Below the pieces are notes generated by a model. The model ran no database searches. It was not told the origin of the DNA and saw only the letters and a list, made by a program, of their open reading frames with translations. The translations under genes were made by a program, and so were the position numbers. Shown here one piece after another: positions 17,381-19,113 of a DNA stretch of 19,113 bases (position 1 is the stretch's first letter; every line of letters begins with the position of its first letter). The stretch spans positions 1-19,113 of the forward strand of contig CAJVPJ010000681.1 of the NCBI GenBank assembly GCA_910592205.1, in the 5' to 3' direction. This DNA comes from Paraglomus occultum (Eukaryota > Glomeromycota > Glomeromycetes > Paraglomerales > Paraglomeraceae).

Positions 17381-18670
17381 CTAATTTGGGCCCATATAAA
17401 AAAAGATCAACTCCTGTATGTCATAGAGATCAATCGCAACCCCCGGTACAGAAAGAGGAACAGGGGTTTGAGGAGGAAATGGTAAGGAAGAAATCACTGC
17501 TTGAAGATGAGGGAGGGGGGGAACGCAACCGGCGTAAATACAATCACGGTCAATTGTAACCCATCTCATATGCTGTCTTGAACAAAAATTACCGGGCCTC
17601 CCATTACGATAAATGGATCCAAATTCGATCTGGAAATATTGAATAATATTACGTCCAATGAGTGAAAAAACCAATTGCAAAACACACCAATGCTTACCTC
17701 TTGAACCGGTTCGAATGTTGTTGCATTAGGGTTTTGCTGGAGGGTCGCACGGCGACAGAATTTCTGGCACTATTAAAATACAAGAGAACGATTAGGCGAA
17801 TGAAACGAGAGAAGAAAAGTTGTAAGATCGTAAAGAGTATTGAACCAGTAAACGGCGCAAGGGATTTCCGTTTCGATCATGACGTTTTTCCTTCCAACTT
17901 CCGAGTTTGATCACAATCACATCCTCAGCACGGTTAGGGGCCAGCCAATAGTTATTAATCTTCTCCCTTACATGTTCGAGTGTTTCTGAGAAAGCAACCT
18001 CAACAATGATAGTTGGCCATGGGGTGCCCTAAACATTTATCAATTTATATTTAGATCTGTATTGTTTATATAAAACAAACTAAGTGAAATAGCGCACTTC
18101 ATGATCGCAAGGGTATCGTGTTGGGTTCTGCGGATTTAGTAAACGTCGAGGCATAAAACAGGTATCTGGTTCTTCATATTTATTTGTTTGGAGGTTTGTA
18201 TATAAACCTGGATGCCACAGAATTAGGTTCAGTATAACAAGATATTGCACAACTATTACTTGAAAAAACTTACTTTTCGAACCCAAATCATCGACACGAT
18301 CTTGACGTGAGGCATTACGGAAGGCCTCCATAAACATGTAACCGAATTTCCTGGCCGTGCCTTCATGTCCACTAGTTGGCAACTCGATAATCGTGACAGT
18401 TCCATTACTAAAGTCCCAAAACCTCCTTGCCTTGGCCTTTTCAGCTCTTTTGGCAAATAATTTCCATGTGACGCCTGTTGCTACTACTATGGGAAGTCTA
18501 ATAGGATAATTAAGTTAGAATAGGGAAACTGAAGCAAATGTGATAAGTGGGCTTACTTTTCGTTATCGATTGGTTTTAAGGTGCGCTCGAGCCACCATTT
18601 TGTTGCATTTTTTTCGGCGCTGTCCGCCTGAGTGGTCGTGATATAATAGGTTGCAGGACGGGTGCCAAAT
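17381..18670 (-). CDS. Uma2-like PD-(D/E)xK nuclease-fold protein, six exons, apparently intact, first exon unresolved
   Basis: Minus-strand exons are 18670-18557, 18497-18274, 18207-18098, 18028-17846, 17769-17698 and 17629-17381. Introns are 59, 66, 69, 76 and 68 bases. Apart from one phase base at the 5' end the exons sum to 317 codons with no stop before the TAG at 17383-17381. The sequence has the order of the Uma2/DUF820 fold: VTWKLFAKRAEKAKARRFWD, NGTVTIIELPTSGHEGTARK, EEPDTCFMPRRLL (PD), WPTIIVEVAFSETLEHV (E), REKINNYW (K..Y), then a fungal-style tail, IEFGSIYRNGRPGN, DCIYAGCVPPLP and IDLYDIQELIFF. Uma2 proteins are restriction-endonuclease-like; the substrate is unknown. The donors GTGCGC (18097) and GTTCAA (17845) are weak, so those two joins are less certain. 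No in-frame ATG is present in the first recognised exon, whose open frame reaches back to TGA at 18738, so a 5' exon is probably missing from view. Confidence 0.8.
18498..18556 (-). other. Intron 1 of the Uma2-like gene
   Basis: 59 bases, GTAAGC...TTCTAACTTAATTATCCTATTAG, phase 2, with a clear CTAAC branch site. It joins KPIDNEK to LPIVVATG. Confidence 0.8.
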
Positions 18671-18774
18671 CTAAGTAAACAGACATTTTTAGGAACAGGT
18701 TCACAGAGGCAGTCATTAAAATACCTTTGACAAAATCATCCTGACTGAATGAGCTGATCGATAGATCGGCAAGT

Positions 18775-18909
18775 ACCCCAAATTTAGGGTATGTCTAAAG
18801 CGGAGCAGATTCCTCGCAATTCCATTGGTCAAATTTGTATGGTAGCCAATAAAACTGCAAATACAGGATCACGTTCTGCTCCGCTTTAGTCTTTCCCCAA
18901 TTTTGGGGT
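18775..18909. mobile_element. Short MITE with 35-base terminal inverted repeats
   Basis: 18775-18809 and the reverse complement of 18875-18909 match at 30 of 35 positions (ACCCCAAA...CTAAAGCGGAGCAGA). The outer parts are themselves near-palindromes (ACCCCAAATTTAGGGT; TCCCCAATTTTGGGGT), so the ends can fold independently. Length is 135 bases with no coding frame. It sits about 100 bases 5' of the first recognised exon of the Uma2-like gene and may have displaced or joined its promoter or first exon. No clear target duplication is seen. Confidence 0.7.
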
Positions 18910-18935
18910 CTTTATTAAGAAATTTTAGGACCTTC

Positions 18936-18968
18936 GACGGGATTTACATGGTTACGGGATTTACATAC
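18936..18968. repeat. Short direct repeat
   Basis: ACGGGATTTACAT occurs twice, about 19 bases apart, near 18938 and 18957. Confidence 0.5.
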
Positions 18969-19037
18969 GACAAATATACTCTGAGCTTATTTCGATTTGG
19001 GCCAACCCGAAACGCGATCGCGATTTGGGTCAGAACA

Positions 19038-19040
<3 letters not shown>

Positions 19041-19113
<73 letters not shown>
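19041..19113. repeat. (TTA)n microsatellite, runs off the window
   Basis: A perfect TTA trinucleotide repeat of at least 24 units continues to the last base. True length is unknown because the window ends inside it. Confidence 0.95.

Noticed and set aside
17308-17910. Plus-strand open frames opposite the Uma2-like gene
   Set aside because: They lie antisense to the last exons of the Uma2-like gene, which keeps frame through six exons.

Overview
The window is AT-rich eukaryotic DNA (roughly one third G+C by eye), with genes split by very short introns, mostly 59-81 bases, that have GTAAGN/GTATGT-like donors and CTAAC/CTAAT-like branch sites. Several protein families match, from memory, families that recur in arbuscular mycorrhizal fungi (Glomeromycotina, e.g. 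Rhizophagus): a Pif1-type helicase tail, a TNP2/CACTA-like transposase with the DLPQGNDLAG signature, and a Uma2-like nuclease-fold protein. I infer an early-diverging fungus, probably Glomeromycotina. I cannot name a species, and no search was run.

Layout. 1-640: the spliced 3' end of an unknown gene (+) and one unknown exon (-). 1171-2404: an unknown exon and a broken Pif1/Helitron-type helicase tail. 3056-3881 (-): the first member of a small gene family that I do not recognise ('ELLAL family', after its C-terminal motif), followed by a diverged tandem array (3879-4400). 4501-6045: a degraded pogo/Tigger DNA transposon with three visible catalytic aspartates and candidate ends. 7382-7995 (+): a second ELLAL-family copy, probably frameshifted. 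9331-10265 (+): the third and best copy, with a coiled-coil exon. 10740-11400: degraded LINE and other element fragments. 11570-11859: a MITE with perfect 40-base terminal inverted repeats. 12478-14610 (+): a broken gene of unknown family that contains a partial, intron-bearing copy of the Uma2-like gene. 14611-16565 (-): a CACTA-like transposase pseudogene, with its own intron. 17381-18670 (-): an apparently intact six-exon Uma2-like PD-(D/E)xK-fold gene, with a second MITE just upstream. 18916-19113: simple repeats.

The window reads as a transposon-rich accessory region. Two host-like gene systems stand out: the three-copy ELLAL family with a conserved phase-0 intron, and the spliced Uma2-like gene with its decayed segmental duplicate about 5 kb away. 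No pathway linking the genes can be supported from sequence alone.
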